In this document: positions 23,961 through 36,490 of the stretch, piece by piece
Numbering within the stretch: position 1 is the first letter of the stretch
Layout of the letters: each line of letters begins with the position of its first letter
DNA from: Absidia repens
Taxonomy: Eukaryota > Mucoromycota > Mucoromycetes > Mucorales > Cunninghamellaceae
Direction: 5' to 3'
NCBI GenBank assembly: GCA_002105175.1
Contig: MCGE01000034.1
Coordinates: 62,001 to 126,000, forward strand
DNA: 64,000 bases
Notes under the pieces: model-generated
Told to the model about the DNA's origin: nothing
What the model saw: the letters and a program-made list of their open reading frames with translations, nothing else
Databases searched by the model: none
Translations under genes and position numbers: made by a program

Positions 23961-24429
23961 TCAAATATTGAGCAACCATTTTTTTTTTTAAGTTTGATAA
24001 AATATGAGTTAAATACTATGCCATAAATGGCCATGAACTCAGTGACGTTTGGGGAGAGAATTTCCGAACAATGAGCATCATTTCGTTAGCTGGTATTCCT
24101 TATGAACATGCTTCATGTCCAGTACTGTACATTTCTTCAACATGAAAAAAAAAAAACTGACAAAAATGGTAAAGACGCTCCAACTAGTGGTGTGATGGAA
24201 TTTCAAATTTGTTTTGAATGAAATATCGTGAAAACGTAAATATATTTTGTATCCATCGATAACTATCCCCCATAAAACAAATGTTTTTAGTATAATGATA
24301 AAATTCATACTCCCCATTGAAAAATATAACGTATATACTAACAATTCCCCTCCCCTCCCCAAACACCATCGTCCGGGCACTCCTTATCATTAGAAAATCA
24401 TAGTAAAAACAATAAAATTGCCTGACAAG
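23961..24429. other. Spacer between repeat copies H and C
   Basis: AT-rich spacer with A-tracts and no supported gene. Copies H and C are diverged inverted relatives on either side of it. Confidence 0.4.
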
Positions 24430-25135
24430 CTACCTCCATCCCCGATATAACCTGTCTCATTACATCAAAACCACACTACAAGAGACCTATTGGTGGTAGT
24501 AGAGGGGACTATGAGGGAAACCGATGAACGGTCGAACTAATCTAAAAAGATAACTGTAAAATGGATACGTTATACTGTACAAAGCAGACAAATGATGAGA
24601 AAGAATACAAATGGATGTATTTTATTAAATCATACTATATCTATAGTTGACGCTAATCAAAATAGGCGATGATAACAAGAGATCTATAGTATAAGGGAAG
24701 AAAATGACTAATGGGAACTTTTTTTATTGAAGCAAGTAAAAAAGAAAAATAAAACAAAGTAAAAAGAATAAATGTCTTTGATTGAGAAGCTAATGGATCA
24801 TTTTTCATTGAAACAAGTAAAAGGAGACGTATTTTACTCATTTGTAGAGAATGTAGACACAGACTATGAACAAATTAAAACTAAACTAAGCTAATGAAGA
24901 CTTTAAGAAGCTAACTAATGGTGCTCTCAGATCCTAGATTCAAAATGAAAGAGTTTCCCCATGCATCTTGTAATCCCTGAGCTGAAAACCTTTCTAAACT
25001 AGTCCTGTCACTAATCTATGATCGTCATGACCTCAACAAAGAAGTGAGTGGTGAAGAAATAAAACAAGGAGGCGAAAGAGATTGGCGGGAAAAAAAATGG
25101 GACTCAATAAAAATTCACGTGGGCGGGATTTCAAA
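24430..25135 (-). repeat. Dispersed CACGTG-box repeat, copy C
   Basis: Minus-sense copy with the core complement at 24953-24974 and the CACGTGGGCGGGATTTC box at 25116. Internal TTTATT..CATTGAA(A/G)CAAGTAAAA motifs occur at least twice, showing the internal subrepeats. Confidence 0.8.
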
Positions 25136-25685
25136 TGCTTGCTGTGAGCAATCGCTGAACTGCAGATTTGACCATGAGCCTATTTTTCTCGACAACCTTT
25201 TTCATTGTGATGACAAAAAAAAAAAAAACAACACAAAAGGCGGTTTCGGAAGATCTCCAAATTTCTATTTATAACATGGATACGCACGTAATAGTAACGA
25301 TATTACCCACAAATACGATGTAATTTCGTTTTTCCCTTTGATATTTTTAATGTGGTCTCCACTGTATATGTGTAGACCAATAAAAAAAGGACAAAAACGG
25401 CAATGACAAGCAAATGAGTGACAAAAATAAGATAGTTTTTATTCAAAATTATATAGATAGTGGAAATAGATATGGTATCATGATATTTCTATAACTACTA
25501 AATGTATTAAAGTCCTTTTCAAATGATTCTAAGTGATTGCCGCGCCTCCCGGAAAGTGATGGTGTGGTTTATGTAGTAAAAAATAAAAGAGTCATGACAA
25601 AATAGGATAAACAATTTACATTTTTATTGAAATGTAACATACTATAATATTGATATATGTGATCTAAATCTAATCTATTCTATAA
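25136..25685. other. Intergenic, 3' flank of thioesterase gene
   Basis: The first 60 bp continue similarity with the sequence after the box of copy B (CGCTGAACTG). The rest is AT-rich and probably includes the thioesterase 3' UTR. No gene is supported. Confidence 0.4.
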
Positions 25686-27053
25686 CTAAAGTTTGGAATC
25701 ACCAGCTTGGCCTTGCCCTTGGTTGGCATCGAGTCGAAGTTTTTCCTGTTGTGACTTTGTCAATCGGATCAAACCTTCTTGAGAAGTGGTTGCCGCCAGG
25801 ACCCCATCCTTTGTGTAGATTCTGCCAAAAGAAACACCCCGTCCATCTCCTGAACGCGGACTGTGCATGTCGTATAGGAACCTTTTCCACCAAACAAAAA
25901 TATCAGTGTCAGTCTCTCTTACCATGTTTGCTCCCTCCCCCTCCTCACCTGTTTTTTTTTTCTTACCATTCATCTGCACGCATATTCTTGTGGAAGTAAA
26001 TTGAATGATCCAAAGACGCCATCATACCAAAACCTCTTCGTGGGATCCCTGTTGCCTTGGCAGCCGTCAAAAGAAAGGCACTGTCACTAATATATGCTAT
26101 CACACACGCATGAAGTTGAGGATCATCCGCCAGTTTGCCTCGAGTGATACACCAGCGAGCACTCCTGCTGAGTCGTTGATTATCATTGAACCAACCATCG
26201 TTGTCCTTGATATCCTCGGGGTTCACATCACGATAATCCACTGGTCGATCCTCGTCCACACGTTTCTGAAGATAGTCTCGGTATTTTGCTGATAAGTTGT
26301 TCTTGGCCAACGCATCTTTCAATAAATCATCGGCCCTATATAAATATATATAACAGAACAATAAAAAAAAAGGTGAGTTCTTCAAAGAGAGAGGGAGATG
26401 GCATGTGCGCATTAACCTTACGATTTCAAAGTGTCAGGAGCGGGGACTTGAGGCATGGTGGATTGGTGTTCCACAGAAGGAATGTCAGAGTCCTTTGTAA
26501 AACTGCAGCTACACACAAAGATCGCCTTGCCACGCTGCTTCGCCCGCACAAATCTTGTAGCAAACGACCGTCCATCGCGTAAAGGTATGACTTCATAGAG
26601 CACCGGCATGGAGACGTCACCAGGTAAAATGAAGTAGCTATGCAATGACTAATGCCATTCAATCCGTATTAGTAACAGGAATCCCCACACTCTCTTATCT
26701 ATTTTTTTTTTGAAACTTGACTTACATGGACCTGGAAGGTTTTACCAACAGTATGGAAAGCAGCACGCAATGCCTGAGCAACAATCTATCAAAGAAAAGT
26801 GGTGGTGAATATGTGTATTCAGACGTCATTTTTAAGAGTTTTGGAGGAAATGGCATTTTACCTGGCCACCAAAGGCACCACGTGCACCAAGAGGAAGCCA
26901 TAGTTCTTTACTCATATAAAGATTGGTATCTATTTCTTGTACGTCGACAGCATTAGCAAGTTGTTGACCATAATCCCCATCTTCATTGGGTGGTTTTTGA
27001 ATGGAGTCTTTGTGGTTGGCAAAGGAGACTACAGCTGGGAAGTAGGAATGCAT
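25686..27053 (-). CDS. TES1: Peroxisomal acyl-CoA thioesterase, TesB/ACOT8 type, with PTS1
   Basis: Five exons give 347 residues: 26862-27053, 26726-26785, 26422-26648, 25967-26335, 25686-25881. The double-hotdog TesB family hydrolyses acyl-CoA to free acid and CoA. Recognisable blocks are LPLGARGAFGGQ in the N-terminal hotdog, VHSLHSYFILPGD and RDGRSFATRFVRA, and in the second hotdog SDSAFLLTAA, MASLDHSIYFHK, WFLYDMHSPRSGDGRG and FGRIYTKDGVLAATTSQEGL. The last three residues are SKL, a canonical peroxisomal targeting signal 1. It is divergent from the transaldolase gene with 413 bp between starts. A role in peroxisomal fatty-acid turnover follows from the family and PTS1. Confidence 0.94.
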
Positions 27054-27466
27054 TTTAAAGGGCAGGAAAAAAAAAAAAGGTGGAGAAAGAAAAAAAAGGA
27101 AGAATGATAGATAAGGAAAAAAATTCATCCCATCTTATTGTATTTGTCATACTCCGACACTCCAATCCCCCCTGGTAGTACAAATTTAGAAGGGTGCTCA
27201 GGATTTCATCAACCAGTATTCATTAAGATATGGATGGTATTAAAAGACGCTTTTGACTGCCTATGTTTAACACTTTTGAATCAATTTTTCTTATTTCGGT
27301 TTTCAAACCCAGAAAAATAAGCCCAATGCCAAAACTGAGACATGAAAAAAATAATCCCATGTTATGAGAAAGGCATGCGTATATATATATATAAACCAGC
27401 ATTTTCTCAAAAAAGAGAAACGATTTTCTTACTTTCATATTATATACAAAATATACGACCATCATC
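27054..27466. promoter_or_regulatory. Divergent promoter region, thioesterase and transaldolase
   Basis: The 413 bp separate two divergent start codons, so promoters for both genes should lie here. AT-rich with pyrimidine runs and a TATATATATATA stretch near 27380-27392. No specific factor site is claimed. Confidence 0.5.
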
Positions 27467-28610
27467 ATGTCTGTGCTCGATCAAATTAAACAATACACCA
27501 CCATTGTTGCTGATTCCGGTGACTTTGAATGCAAGTATAAACGCTTTATTCCCCCCCCTTTATCACTCTAACCTAATAGATTTTTTTTTTTTAAAAAATA
27601 TTTTAGCCATTGCTGAATATAAACCACAAGACTCTACAACCAACCCATCATTAATTTTAGCTGCCACTGAAAAACCGCAATATGCCAAGCTAGTAGATGA
27701 TGCTATTAACTATGCCAAAGGAAAACCTAGGTAAAACAACAAAATACAATCCCAAAATTGATCGAAAAAAAAAGGAAGAGGACATCTTTTATTTCATGGG
27801 AACAGTAGTAGTAATAATAATAATTCTTAAATTAGTGATCAAGAAACCTGGGCACTGGACAAATTGTTGGTGAATTTTGGTGCCGAGATTTTGAAGATTG
27901 TGCCAGGAAGAGTCTCGACGGAAGTCGATGCCAGATTATCATTTGATAAAGAAGGAACCATTGCCAAAGCATTGCGACTGATCGACCTTTACAAGGAAGC
28001 GGGCATTGACAAGCAACGAATCCTGATTAAGATTGCATCGACATGGGAAGGCATCCATGCGGCGCACGAATTGGAAAGCAAGCATGGGATCCATTGCAAC
28101 TTGACTTTGTTGTTCGGGTTCCCGCAAGCAGTGGCATGTGCTGAAGCCGGTGTCACCTTGATTTCCCCGTTTGTTGGCCGTATCATGGATTGGTACAAAG
28201 CAAGTACGGGCCAATCGTACGAAGATGCATCCAAGGACCCCGGCGTGTTATCCGTGGCCAAGATCTACAATTACTACAAACAAAACAACTACAAGACCAT
28301 CGTCATGGGCGCTTCGTTCCGTAATACCGGCGAAATCAAGCATTTGGCTGGTTGTGACTTTTTGACCATTTCACCCAGTTTATTGGCTGAGCTGTCAAAG
28401 GACAAGTCCCAATTAACCCAAGCGTTGAGTGCAGAGAAAGCATGTAAGAATCCCCTCCCCAAGGTCTCCTACTTTAAAGATGAAAAAGCATTCCGTTGGG
28501 AAATGAACGAAGATGCTATGGCCACCGAAAAGTTGTCCGAAGGCATTCGTAAATTCGCTGTGGATGGAGTCAAGTTGGAAAATTCATTGAAGGCAAAATT
28601 GGCAAAGTAG
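27467..28610 (+). CDS. TAL1: Transaldolase
   Basis: Three exons, 27467-27530, 27607-27730 and 27836-28610, give 320 residues, the normal length. Transaldolase moves a dihydroxyacetone unit between sugar phosphates in the non-oxidative pentose phosphate pathway in the cytosol. Diagnostic motifs are the N-terminal [25 protein letters not shown], and the Schiff-base lysine at about residue 128 in [23 protein letters not shown] is further on. The first intron uses a GC donor (GAAT|GCAAGT), the only junction that restores the conserved GDFESIA. The third exon has higher GC and a more biased codon choice than neighbours, consistent with high expression. An AATAAA lies at 28697-28702. Confidence 0.97.
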
Positions 28611-29152
28611 AAAAAAGGAAAAAAAAAAGTTTAGTTGTTTTTTTTTTTTAAAAAAAAAACCACCATTTAAAAAAATATTTCAGAGCAATCAAAATGAATA
28701 AAAGATTCTGCCCAATATTTCTGTACTTATGTTAAATATGCCATTGTGATATGTATTTGGTTGAACCAGTATTAATGATTGTGTTTCCGCTATTTATTAG
28801 CCAGATCACATAAATTTTCCATGTTTACTTGGGAGATTCATGCATGTATGTTAGTGTATGCTGGGCCACTTTATTGTGGGTTTACATTCCACTTTAAATA
28901 TACATTTCTTCGCGTATTTATAGTTTTATCATACATACATTTTTGTATTTTTCATCCGAGGTTTTTGGTCTATTTTACTTCTGGTTTGACCAGCTTAATA
29001 AATAATAATTATCAATATCTCCACGAAGTCTAATAAGCTTGAAGCACCACTGAGTTTGAAACGTTTTATTTTTTTATTTTTTTTCCCTGTCTCAATAATT
29101 TTTTCATCCACCTCCACATTTTTTTTTATTGATCGTGAATAGTGCCACATCC
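28611..29152. other. Intergenic, transaldolase 3' UTR and ACP synthase promoter
   Basis: A/T homopolymer runs after the transaldolase stop, AATAAA at 28697-28702, then AT-rich DNA up to a pyrimidine-rich leader before the next start. No gene is seen. Confidence 0.5.
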
Positions 29153-29889
29153 ATGATCTTAGGTATAGGTGTTGACATTATTCATCTTCCCAGGATTGTT
29201 AAGCTTATCTCAAGAACAGGCTGTGAACCTTTTGCTCGAAGAATACTAAGCCCCAAAGAATATGAAGAATTTTTTCAACTTTACCCTCGACGAAAAGTAT
29301 TAGATGCTTTACAGCAGGAACGTCAGATTCGATACCTTGGATCCAGGTAAAAGATCTTCTTCCCGTCTACTTTATCCAAAACAGTATATTATTTGCCAGA
29401 CTCTCTATATCCGTTTTTACTCACTCAACACGTTTTTATTTTTTTGACAAATAATATATATGTACATATATATATGTATATATATAAACATAGGTGGTGT
29501 ATTAAGGAAGCAGTATACAAAGCCCTGTATCCAACTTATAAGTTACAATGGAAACAAGTTACAGTCGATAAAGAAAAAGGTACAAAGTTTGTATATATGA
29601 TACACTATAGCGTGGAACGGGGGAGAACGGGGGGGTGGGGTAAAAAAAAAAAAACGAGGGGGGTGGGTATGGTTGGGATGGCGCGCAATTTTTTCATGGT
29701 AATATATTCTATTAATGCTAATATATTTTTATTAAATAAGGCAAGCCTATTTTATATATTAATGATGCCTCAAGCTATGGTATTGGCGGCTCTCATGTTA
29801 GTTTATCGCATGATGGAGAATACGCTATTGCTCAAGTGGTCCTAGAAAAATCAATTGAAACGCCGCCGACAGCCCGAGCACCTGCTTGA
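29153..29889 (+). CDS. PPT2: Holo-ACP synthase (AcpS-type phosphopantetheinyl transferase)
   Basis: Three exons, 29153-29346, 29494-29579 and 29741-29889, give 142 residues, a typical AcpS size. The enzyme transfers 4'-phosphopantetheine from CoA to a serine of acyl carrier protein. The N-terminal MILGIGVDIIHLPRI supplies the first Mg-binding Asp. RWCIKEAVYKAL in exon 2 carries the second acidic ligand (Glu70 region), and SHVSLSHDGEYAIAQVVLE closes the fold. Fungal stand-alone AcpS proteins serve the mitochondrial ACP, although no clear targeting peptide is seen here. AATAAA at 30018-30023 is a likely poly(A) signal. Pyrimidine-rich DNA follows. Confidence 0.92.
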
Positions 29890-30305
29890 CGTCCAAAATG
29901 GATTTTATTTTATTTGGTCCTCTCTTTTTTTTCGTTTTCCTTTATTTTTTTTCCCTTCCCTTCATTCTTTTTTTTTTACTTTTTTCTCCCTTTCCTTCAT
30001 TTATTGTATTTATAGTCAATAAAAATATACCATTCTAGTTTAGTGTTTGATTGAAATACTATTCTTAAAATTTCTCCCTCCCCTTTTTTTCTAATTTTTT
30101 TTCTTTTTACTGCTACACTCTTTTAGCCGGTCATCTACCTTCTCCACCTCCTCTTTTTTTTTTCTCTCTCTCTCTCTTTCTCTTTCTCTGACCCGCCACT
30201 CCTATCCCCCTTTTTTTTTTTAATCTTCTCCGTGTCCTCCCATCTCTTCGTCATTATTAGCGTTTGAATTCAATCTTTTTTTTTTACAACAACCCAACAA
30301 CAAGG
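29890..30305. other. Intergenic pyrimidine-rich region
   Basis: Long T/C-rich stretches including TC dinucleotide repeats near 30161-30190, ending in the leader of the LIM-RhoGAP gene. AATAAA at 30018-30023 belongs to the upstream gene. Confidence 0.5.
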
Positions 30306-30906
30306 ATGACTACACCTAATCAAGTCATGGCTTCTCATATCCCGGCCTGCTCACGCTGCAATCAACAATTAGGGGATCAACTTGTCAGGGCTTTAGATGG
30401 AACTTTTCACCCTGAATGCTTTACGTGTCTGGTAAGAAACATAAATCTATAAAGTGTCAAAGTATTAGCACTGAATCTTTATTACTTGGTGTATAGGATT
30501 GTCAAGCGCCAGTGGCAGCCATGTTCTTTCCTTTTGTCACACCTGAAGGCCAAACGCTACCACTTTGCGAACGTGATTATTTTCGACGGTTAGAACTTGT
30601 ATGTGGAACATGTCAAGAACCACTGAAAGGCGCCTATATTATTGCTTTGGATCAGAAATACCATACCGATCATTTTATGTGCTGTGCCTGTTCTACAACG
30701 TTTGGCCCTGAAGACTCTTATTATGAACACGAAGGCAAGGTATACTGCCATTATCATTACTCGACTCAATTTGCTGTGATGTGTGCTGGTTGTGAAATGG
30801 CTATTCTGAAACAATACGTGGAAATTGATCGTAATGATTCAGTGGAACACTGGCACCCAGAATGCTATATGATCCATAAGGTACAGTTATAAAAACAAAG
30901 CATTGG

Positions 30907-30947
<41 letters not shown>

Positions 30948-33900
30948 GCTACTATTTACACGTTATTATCTTCATTGTGGTTATTTGCCATTTATAGTTT
31001 TGGAGTGTTAAGGTGCGACCCACTAATGCAATCGCTCATCATGGTAAAGTACTTCAGGAAAACCCGAAAATCATCAAATAGTTTATATGATCTAATAATC
31101 TTTCTTTTATTGTCATATAGGTGCAACTCAAAATGCGTCTCAGTTACTCGATCAACAACATGATATGGAAAATAAGATATTTCGGATCTGGCAGGTCTTG
31201 TCCGCTTTTGAAGGTACCACACAGAAAAAAAAAAGAGGTGTGATCTTGTGTTCCTCTGATTAACCAATGCCATTTTTTAGAATCATCTGCAATGTGTATA
31301 TCGGAAATGTTACTCAGCGTATCAAATGGCGCTTTTCTTGAAGGTATCTGCCTTTCTGAACGGTTTCTGGTCCATGTGGAAGCACTCTTTGGCGGTGTAG
31401 ATGAACTCTGCAGAATCCAATCTGAACACAAGCTTCAAGGTAAAAAAAAAAAAAAAAAACCACTAAAAAATGTTGGAGCGGCGACAAATTGTGATTAATC
31501 CAATTTTACTTCATTCATTTTTAGATTTCAAATATACTCGGGAAGCCAAAATGTTATGCAAAAAGATCATTAATTTCTTCTCGCTGCTGTCAAAGGTGCA
31601 GGAAATGGAATCCAAAAAACTGGGCATGACTCAAGAACTTTTATCGTTAGTGACTGGATTGGCCCACTATCTGAAAATATTGATCCGTGTTGCATTGACA
31701 GCTGCACTGGAATTGGTAAGTCCTCCCCGCCCGAAAATGAAATTTACCGTGTATATAAACCTTATTCATCCTTGTTTTTTTAATATGTATATATTTAGGA
31801 ACATGCTGCTCAATCTACTATGGCGGTCTCTCGATTACTTGGAAAACTCATGGAGGTTGCGGGAAAGGAACGATATAGCCGTGACAGTCAGCGATTCTTT
31901 AAGACAAACAACTCTTCGGACATTTGCCAATATTGTCGTACAACGATTGAAGACGAATGCATCAAATACACCGATTACCGCTGGCACGTGTCCTGCTTCC
32001 ATTGCCGCCAATGTAAACGTGCCCTGGCCAACGATTTTTCCAATGCCGTGTTCAGCGATGCATCTCAGTCGATCGTCTGCATGCCATGTACCAACATCCA
32101 TACTACTGATAACAACTTCCAACGGTTTGAATATATCAGTCGATTATCACAATATGCCTATTTGTTACGGGTGGCTCTTAGCAGACTTTGCAGTCTACTA
32201 CAAATTACAGGTAATCAAGTTGTGAGAGTGTATGGGGTCTATGATCTATAACTAACTTTTTTTTTTTTTTTTTTTTTTGATGACTATAGATCAACAATTA
32301 TCATCAGTGGACTATTCCAATAAGATCATGCCCCATATCAAAGATTCGATGAAAGACGAAGGATTGCTCATCTCTGAAAAACAACACCAAGTACCAAGCT
32401 CCACCATAGAAGAAAAGACCAACTATTACCCTACCTATATAACCGATGTCAAGAATGCTGTTTCTCTGGACCGAAAAATGTCAAGATCATTCAAGTCTGC
32501 TAAACGATCCACCATCCTTGGCAATACCAATACCAAACCTCCGGCAATTGATGAAATCGAAAATGGTAATGAAGAAGAAGAAGAAGGACAAGAGGATGCG
32601 CAGCGACAACCTGATTTGATGAACCGACAAGCACCTGCTCGACTTGACAGCCTTATACGCCGTATGGATCAACACAAGGATTTACCTCCATTACCAGCAT
32701 CTCGTCAACGACAACAGCAGCAACAACAACAGCAACAGCAACCAGAGCCACAACAACAAAAAAGTCAACGGCGGGTGAGTGTTGGACTTGATGATATACC
32801 CATGGTTGGCAAACAAATTCATGACCAGAAGAAGCAACAACAACAACAACAAAAAACATCGATCAAGCAGCCTCTGGCGGATCCAAACTCGCCCTTTGTG
32901 CCCGGCACTGGACTTGTATCAAAATGTGTGATTAGCTCAACGACTGGGAAGCCTCGTGTTTATCTCTCTGAACTCTCTGCATTGCAATACATGATCATGC
33001 GCCATGTGGCTGTCGCTCATATTGAACCGTACGTGTCTGAATTCTTTACGCATGATGAACTGCTCCAATTGATCCAACTCAAGAAGGCATCCATCTGGGG
33101 CAAATTCTTTACCTCTCTCAAGAAACCTGGTGGGGCGGCTAAAAAGCAGTACAAGGTCAAGGAAGAAGGGACTTTTGGTGTACCTTTGGAATTCTTGACG
33201 GAGAAGACGGGTGTGGAATCTAATCTCGGTGCCGGTGCCTCTCCCATCCGTATTGCTGCCTTTATTGATGATGCTATCACTGCTTTGCGACAAATGGGTA
33301 AGCATACCATACAGTTGTCAATGGCACCAAAGAAAAAACAATGGTCTGATGCTAATCCAATTTCTTTTTATTGCTATTATTTTGTATAGACATGTCGGTG
33401 GAGGGTATCTTCCGGAAAAATGGCAATATCCGTCGATTGAAACAAGTCAGTGAACAATTAGACAAGAATCCCAACGATGTGGACTTTTCCTCTGATAATG
33501 CTATTCAAATCGCTGCTTTGCTCAAGAAATGGCTCCGTGAACTTCCAGATCCTCTATTGACGTATCGACTCCATAAATTGTTTATTTGCGCACAACGTAA
33601 GTGACACTGCTATATTTTTTCTCAAAGCGATATGATAGGTACTTACGTTATCTTCTTCTTTTTGGGTGCCGGGGCTAAAGGTATTGACAATCCTGCCACC
33701 AAAAAACGAGTCCTACATCTCGCGTGCTGTATGCTACCAAGATGCAACCGTGATGCCATGGAAGTTCTCTTTTTGTTTTTACGCTGGGTGGCTCTTTTCT
33801 CTCATGTGACGACAGATTGCGGTAGCCGTATGGACATTCCTAATCTGGCCCGTGTGATTGCGCCCAATATCTTGCTTAGTACGTCCAAGGACCCATTGAA

Positions 33901-34751
33901 AGATGAATCCTTTTTGGCGATCAACTCAGTGGAAATGCTTCTTGAATGTTATGAAGAATTTTGCATGGTAAGTTAGAAAGCTCCTGTGTCTCTGAGTGTG
34001 GATGTGATGGAGAAGAGCTGGAGTTTACCAACTAATTCATCTCATTATTATTTTTATCTAGGTACCTGAAGATTTGGAACCCTTTTTACAGGATGGTCAA
34101 TTCCAAGAAGGAAAAGGGGACATGTCATCAAAAGACTTTTTGAAGCGGGTAGAAGTCTTGATGCGGAAAAAAAGCAGCCAATCACTCAACCCCAATGCTA
34201 ATCCATCCACGACCGATCTTGTCCACGCCACCAATGAATTACGAATTACAACGGATTATCATCAACAGCAACAACAACAACAACAACAGCAGCAGCAGCA
34301 GCAGCAACAACAACAACAGCAACAGCAGCAACAGCAACATCAGTATGATAATATGGCGGCACTGCAAACAGCGCCGGCAACATCGTCTTACAATCCTGCC
34401 GCTCCTCAGCATTTGTATCAAAATACGTCGTCCTCGTCGATCTATGCTCAACAGCAATACCTGCCTTATCCTAATCGGCATCCTTTGTCTGACTTTGTTC
34501 CCAGCCCGATTGCAACCACACGGCACTCCAGCTTACATAATAACCATCAGACCAGCTCGACAAGCGCTGCTACCTCCCCTACCTCTCCTAATGGTTATAC
34601 TCCTAGTGGTGCTCATTCATCTCAGCTTTATCATCAACAACAACAGCATTATCAACAACAACAACCACGTCATTCACTTGCTGATCCGGCTTCCCCATCT
34701 GAATATTCCTCCTCCCATTTACGGTCCGCACCACAAGAATTGCACTCTTGA
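30306..34751 (+). CDS. LRG1: LIM-domain RhoGAP, Lrg1/Rga1 type
   Basis: Eleven exons give 1,200 residues: 30306-30431, 30497-30880, 30998-31043, 31121-31213, 31281-31439, 31525-31715, 31799-32210, 32290-33297, 33390-33596, 33681-33967, 34062-34751. N-terminal LIM zinc-finger modules (from CSRCNQQLG, then CGTCQEPL and CAGCEMAI) are followed by a helical segment and a further LIM-like module (CQYCRTTI..CMPC, about 376-430). A low-complexity linker comes next. The RhoGAP domain spans about 765-960, with the arginine finger Arg815 in EGIFRKNGN. A Gln/Ser-rich tail holds a long CAA/CAG tract. Lrg1 proteins stimulate GTP hydrolysis by Rho1 and restrain cell-wall glucan synthesis and Pkc1 signalling. 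The domain order matches that group. An AATAAA lies at 35079-35084. Confidence 0.92.
34258..34340 (+). repeat. CAA/CAG polyglutamine tract in the RhoGAP tail
   Basis: A run of CAA and CAG codons encodes about 27 glutamines in the C-terminal region. Mixed codon use suggests selection or slow slippage rather than a pure recent expansion. Confidence 0.85.
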
Positions 34752-35389
34752 TTCCGTTCTCTTTTGATTGATTTTATTTATTTTGTCATTATTGTCTTTT
34801 TATCTCTTGGTATTGTTATTTTTATTACTATTACTATTATTATTATTATTATTATTATTGGATCTCCACTTTTTTATTTGATTTTATATTTTCTTTTTAT
34901 TTATCATTGTACATGATTTCATTTACTTCTTTTTTATACCGTTTACTTGTTTTATTTGATTTTGTTCCCGGTCCCTTTTCCTTACACATTGACACATTGA
35001 CACACACACACACACACTCACACAATTCCCCATCGCTTTATACAGAATGATAATCTTCTCCTTTATTTGATTATTTGAAATAAAATAAAAATATTGTTTG
35101 ATTATTACATATACATATATCCAATATGTATGTCCTTTTTATTTTGTGTTTTGAGTGGATTGGAGATTGGAGTGTGAAGAATAGGGTGTACTAAATGTAA
35201 CTCAGTGTAGGTGGATTTTGTTTTACAGTAGGCAATGAAAATAAACTATTTATAATATATCCTCTAGCGGAGACAATACTATTTTATAAGGATGATTATT
35301 TTGGTTCATTAATTAATATGTGAATGGTGGAGCAGAAAGAGTGCCACGTTTAATATACCAAAAAGGTAGCATGGTGAATGAACAAGAAA
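34752..35389. other. Intergenic, 3' UTR of the RhoGAP gene
   Basis: ATT/TTA repeats (34827-34859), a CA repeat (35000-35022) and AATAAA at 35079-35084. No gene is seen. Confidence 0.5.
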
Positions 35390-36140
35390 AACATGTGACA
35401 GCTAGAATAGTGACATTACTATACTAATGGGTCAGAGGATGATGAATAAATATGACATATTTTATTGAAACAGACTGCTCTATGCTAAAACGAGAGGACC
35501 GATGGGGATGAAAGGATCTATTGTACTATGAGGGAGATCTGAAGAATGGAGAGATCTGAATAACGGAGAGATCTGAAAACGGGGGGCGGAATGGGAAGAT
35601 TAATCAACACTAATCTAATGAGATAATGGTGTAAAAAGGATCTATTATACATGATATGAGAGAATGTGAAGGGGTCCAAATAAAAAACTAAATAACTAAA
35701 GGAGCTATTGTACAAAGCATGGGAGAGCCCTTCATAGCAGCTAGTAGAAGGAATCTCCTTTTTCAAACATTAAAGAGAGAAAGAGACTAATGGGACTTTT
35801 TCATTGAAGCAAGTAAAAAAAAAAAAAGACATACTTTATTGATATGCAGATACAAACTATGACAAAGTAAAACTAAACTAAGCTAATGAAGGCTTCAAAA
35901 CGCCAACTAATGATTGTCCAGAATCCTGGATCCAAAATGAAAGAGTTTCCCCATGCATTTTGTAATCCCTGAGCTGAAAATCCTTATAAACTAGCCCTGA
36001 CACTAATACATGATCACTACAGCCACAAAAAACTCGAATGGTGAAGGAAAAAGTAAAGAAAAAAAAAGAGAGAGAGAGAAAGAGAGCGAAAAAATAAAAA
36101 TGAACGAAAATAAATATTTCACGTGGGCGGTATTTGAAAA
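35390..36140 (-). repeat. Dispersed CACGTG-box repeat, copy D
   Basis: Minus-sense copy with the core complement near 35945-35970 (TTTCCCCATGCATTTTGTAA) and CACGTGGGCGG at 36120. Internal TTTATTGAAACA and AATCAACACTAATCTAA motifs mark the subrepeats. Confidence 0.8.
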
Positions 36141-36280
36141 CTTTTATTTTTTATTTTTATTTTCGTCCATTACTGCCGTCGGTTCAAGAAAAAAAAAATC
36201 CATTCTCCTTCTCTTTTTTCCAACGACAATCAACATCATGAAAGATTGACAATATAGTAGTTCTCTTTTCATTATAGCAA

Positions 36281-36490
36281 GTACCATTATTCAACATGGG
36301 ACGTCGTGGTAGCTCCATCTTCTTTTTACAGCTTACCGCAACTAACGCAGACCAAAGTGGTATTCCCATTCTTTTTTTTTTTTTGTAGGAACCAATGCCA
36401 TTTGAAAGCAAGCGGCATGATATCTTTGGACTTGATAAGCAGGAGCTCAAAAAATATCACTCTAGTTTGCAGCCTCCGTCCACGATAGAA
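36281..36490 (+). pseudogene. Orphan 3' end of an unidentified gene
   Basis: An acceptor (TTCATTATAG, ending 36280) precedes a coding-like stretch beginning ..KYHYSTWDVVVAPSS and ending AAAGTG at a GTATTC donor (about 36357). A pyrimidine tract and TTTGTAG acceptor follow. The second segment, from 36388, reads EPMPFESKRHDIFGLDKQEL.. to TAG (36488-36490). The two join in phase. No in-frame start or upstream exon is found, because the left side is repeat copy D. It looks like a gene whose 5' part is missing. The parent family is not recognised. Confidence 0.5.

Noticed and set aside
23205..25135. Copies H and C as the terminal repeats of one transposon
   Set aside because: They are inverted relative to each other, diverged, and enclose no coding sequence. 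Other copies are single, so pairing is not general.
30909..30943. 35-A tract as a retroposon tail
   Set aside because: It lies inside an intron of the RhoGAP gene and has no target duplication or element body to its left.
34195..34767. Overlapping Asn/Ser-rich and poly-Leu ORFs
   Set aside because: They are shadows of the RhoGAP polyglutamine tract in other frames.
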